Below, piece by piece: positions 62,845-64,000 of a stretch of 64,000 nt of DNA. Source of the DNA: Peltaster fructicola (taxonomy: Eukaryota > Ascomycota > Dothideomycetes); assembly GCA_001592805.2 (NCBI GenBank), contig CP051139.1, positions 1,922,001-1,986,000 of the forward strand. The letters run 5' to 3'. A program made the translations under genes and the position numbers. The notes under the pieces were generated by a model. The model did not search any database, was not told the origin of the DNA, and saw only the letters and a program-made list of their open reading frames with translations. The first letter of the stretch is position 1; every line of letters starts with the position of its first letter.

Positions 62845-64000
62845 CTAGTACTGCTCCTCAGGACAGTCGAAAGCCAGATGGCCGTCCTTTTCACACAGCG
62901 CACACCACTTGTCTGCGTCGTCATGCGCCTCGGCTTTGGCATCGATGTGATTCTCCTTGCCAATGTCGTTGTTCGGCTTGTGAATAGTGGCTGCATCTTG
63001 TTGAGGCGACTTCTGCTGCGCTTGTGCATGGGTGCTGCTAAGCTTTGTGCAGTCCAGCGTGTCGTGATCTGCCGCTTCACACATCTCGCAGTACACGGCA
63101 TCTGCTGCAGGCACGGCAGTGCCATTGTGGTGCTTTGTGCCGCCGTTCGGCAGTCGATTGACCAACAGGGGTGAAGTCGGCTTGACTGTATTGCTCCTGG
63201 GCCGGCCATTGATCGCCTTCTCCGTCATCTCACTCTCGTTCCTGGCGTGGATGGGTGCATTACTGCTGGTCGTATATGCACGCTCGCGATGCAGCTGCTC
63301 AACCTCGTTCTCCAATGACTCTTTCTCGAGTTGCATCTCATCCAGTGCTTTCTGCAGTCGCTTGAGCTCCTCTTCGTCATTGGCGCTGTATATGCTCGTA
63401 GCTTGGGTATCTGTGGAGTTCCCGGCCTCGCTCAAGGAGTGGATGATTGCCTTCAAGCCTCTTATCTCGTCATCTCGTTGCTCGAGATCCTTGATCGATG
63501 ATCCAGTGCTGGTGACACTGGCGTGCTTCATGGCGGCAGCCGCCTTCTCACGTTCTCGCCGTAGCTCTGATCGACCGCGCTCGACCTCACCACGCAGGAA
63601 TTCGACTTCTCCTCTTGCTTCTGCCTCGCCACGTCGACTCTCTTCAAGCCCCTCCTCCAGTTCTGCCACAAGTTCTTCCAGCTGCTTGAGTTGCTGTGCC
63701 ACGCCTTCAAAGTCTTCCTTGCTCTGGCCCGATTCTTGCAGGTCGGCGAGCTGAGCTAGCAGATCGCGCTTCTGTTCTTCGTAGACTCGTTCCGTCTCTG
63801 TGGAGGCCATCTCCAGGCTATCGAGAGTGCTTCTGAAGTCAGCACGGTGGGCATCAAACTCGGCCGTCAATTTGGAGATCTTCTCGTTCTTCTCGCGCAG
63901 CATTTGTCGTAGCTGAGCAGCTGTTCTATCATCGTCTTCACCCGCTAATGGCGTTCTCACAGAACCGTCTGCAGGCAGTAGTGCGGACAGCTCCTTCACG
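62845..64000 (-). CDS. CLIP-170/Bik1-type microtubule plus-end protein, C-terminal part
   Basis: A frame open from the window edge to a stop at 62845, so the 5' part, where a CAP-Gly domain is expected, lies outside; the visible part is 384 residues. Most is a long coiled coil ('EKNEKISKLTAEFDAHRADF', 'LEELVAELEEGLEESRRGEA', 'LEKESLENEVEQLHRERAYT'). Two CX2CX4HX4C zinc knuckles follow, 'CEMCEAADHDTLDC' and 'CALCEKDGHLAFDC', and the protein ends 'PEEQY', close to the EEY/F motif that CAP-Gly domains bind. Coil plus paired knuckles plus this ending is the CLIP-170 family C-terminus. Confidence 0.85.
   Translation of the reverse strand, partial: VKELSALLPADGSVRTPLAGEDDDRTAAQLRQMLREKNEKISKLTAEFDAHRADFRSTLDSLEMASTETERVYEEQKRDLLAQLADLQESGQSKEDFEGVAQQLKQLEELVAELEEGLEESRRGEAEARGEVEFLRGEVERGRSELRREREKAAAAMKHASVTSTGSSIKDLEQRDDEIRGLKAIIHSLSEAGNSTDTQATSIYSANDEEELKRLQKALDEMQLEKESLENEVEQLHRERAYTTSSNAPIHARNESEMTEKAINGRPRSNTVKPTSPLLVNRLPNGGTKHHNGTAVPAADAVYCEMCEAADHDTLDCTKLSSTHAQAQQKSPQQDAATIHKPNNDIGKENHIDAKAEAHDDADKWCALCEKDGHLAFDCPEEQY

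Noticed and set aside
1-64000. tRNA and rRNA genes
   Set aside because: No T-loop GGTTCRANYCC with a matching A-box and cloverleaf was found by eye; a covariance-model scan would settle this.

Overview
The window comes from a filamentous ascomycete (Pezizomycotina), most likely a dothideomycete. The evidence is the compact spacing of roughly one gene per 1.7 kb on both strands, spliceosomal introns mostly of 43-60 nt with GTRNGT-type donors and CTRAY branch sites, and fungal family markers (HET domain, DUF4419, HAM1-like lipid-binding protein, HAP3, SCM3 fused to Myb repeats, HNT3-type aprataxin). Genus is not determinable by eye. I saw no virus-derived element, rRNA, tRNA or CRISPR array.

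Left part (1-23 kb). After about 2 kb without a recognisable gene come a secreted DUF4419 protein, mitochondrial ribosomal protein uL15m, a DUF1275 membrane protein with a 10-nt microexon, an EF-hand protein, the H3K79 methyltransferase DOT1, ribosome-biogenesis factor EBP2, a small HSBP1-type coiled-coil protein, pseudouridine synthase PUS4, an RFTS-domain protein that resembles the heterochromatin factor Raf2, a large HAM1-like protein, a DHHC palmitoyltransferase, SmD3 and an adaptin-binding protein (p34/IRC6).

Middle part (23-46 kb). Here lie a PQ-loop vacuolar transporter, a GNAT acetyltransferase, a 755-aa orphan protein, a VWA-domain protein with two possible sets of first exons, aprataxin, a HET-domain protein, a small putative MITE, an FAHD1-type hydrolase that overlaps an F-box/JmjC gene tail to tail, eIF4A, an orphan coiled-coil protein, sorting nexin SNX4/ATG24, and the CCAAT-binding subunit HAP3 with an unusually long first intron.

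Right part (46-64 kb). A gene-free stretch of about 2.2 kb is followed by prefoldin subunit 2, a five-exon orphan protein, CMC2, a 1647-aa SCM3 centromere chaperone with Myb repeats and internal tandem repeats, ATG6/Beclin, SmG, an ARO8-type aminotransferase, and the C-terminal part of a CLIP-170-type microtubule plus-end protein that runs off the window.

Most genes are core housekeeping functions: splicing (SmD3, SmG), translation (eIF4A, uL15m, EBP2, PUS4), chromatin (DOT1, RFTS protein, JmjC, SCM3, HAP3), autophagy and trafficking (ATG6, SNX4, IRC6, PFA3) and mitochondria (CMC2, FAHD1). They do not form a pathway cluster. The accessory content is the HET gene, DUF4419, three orphan proteins and the putative MITE. 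Many pairs are divergent with 260-800 bp shared promoters (EBP2/HSBP1, PUS4/RFTS, PFA3/SmD3, aprataxin/HET, JmjC/eIF4A, orphan/CMC2, SCM3/ATG6).
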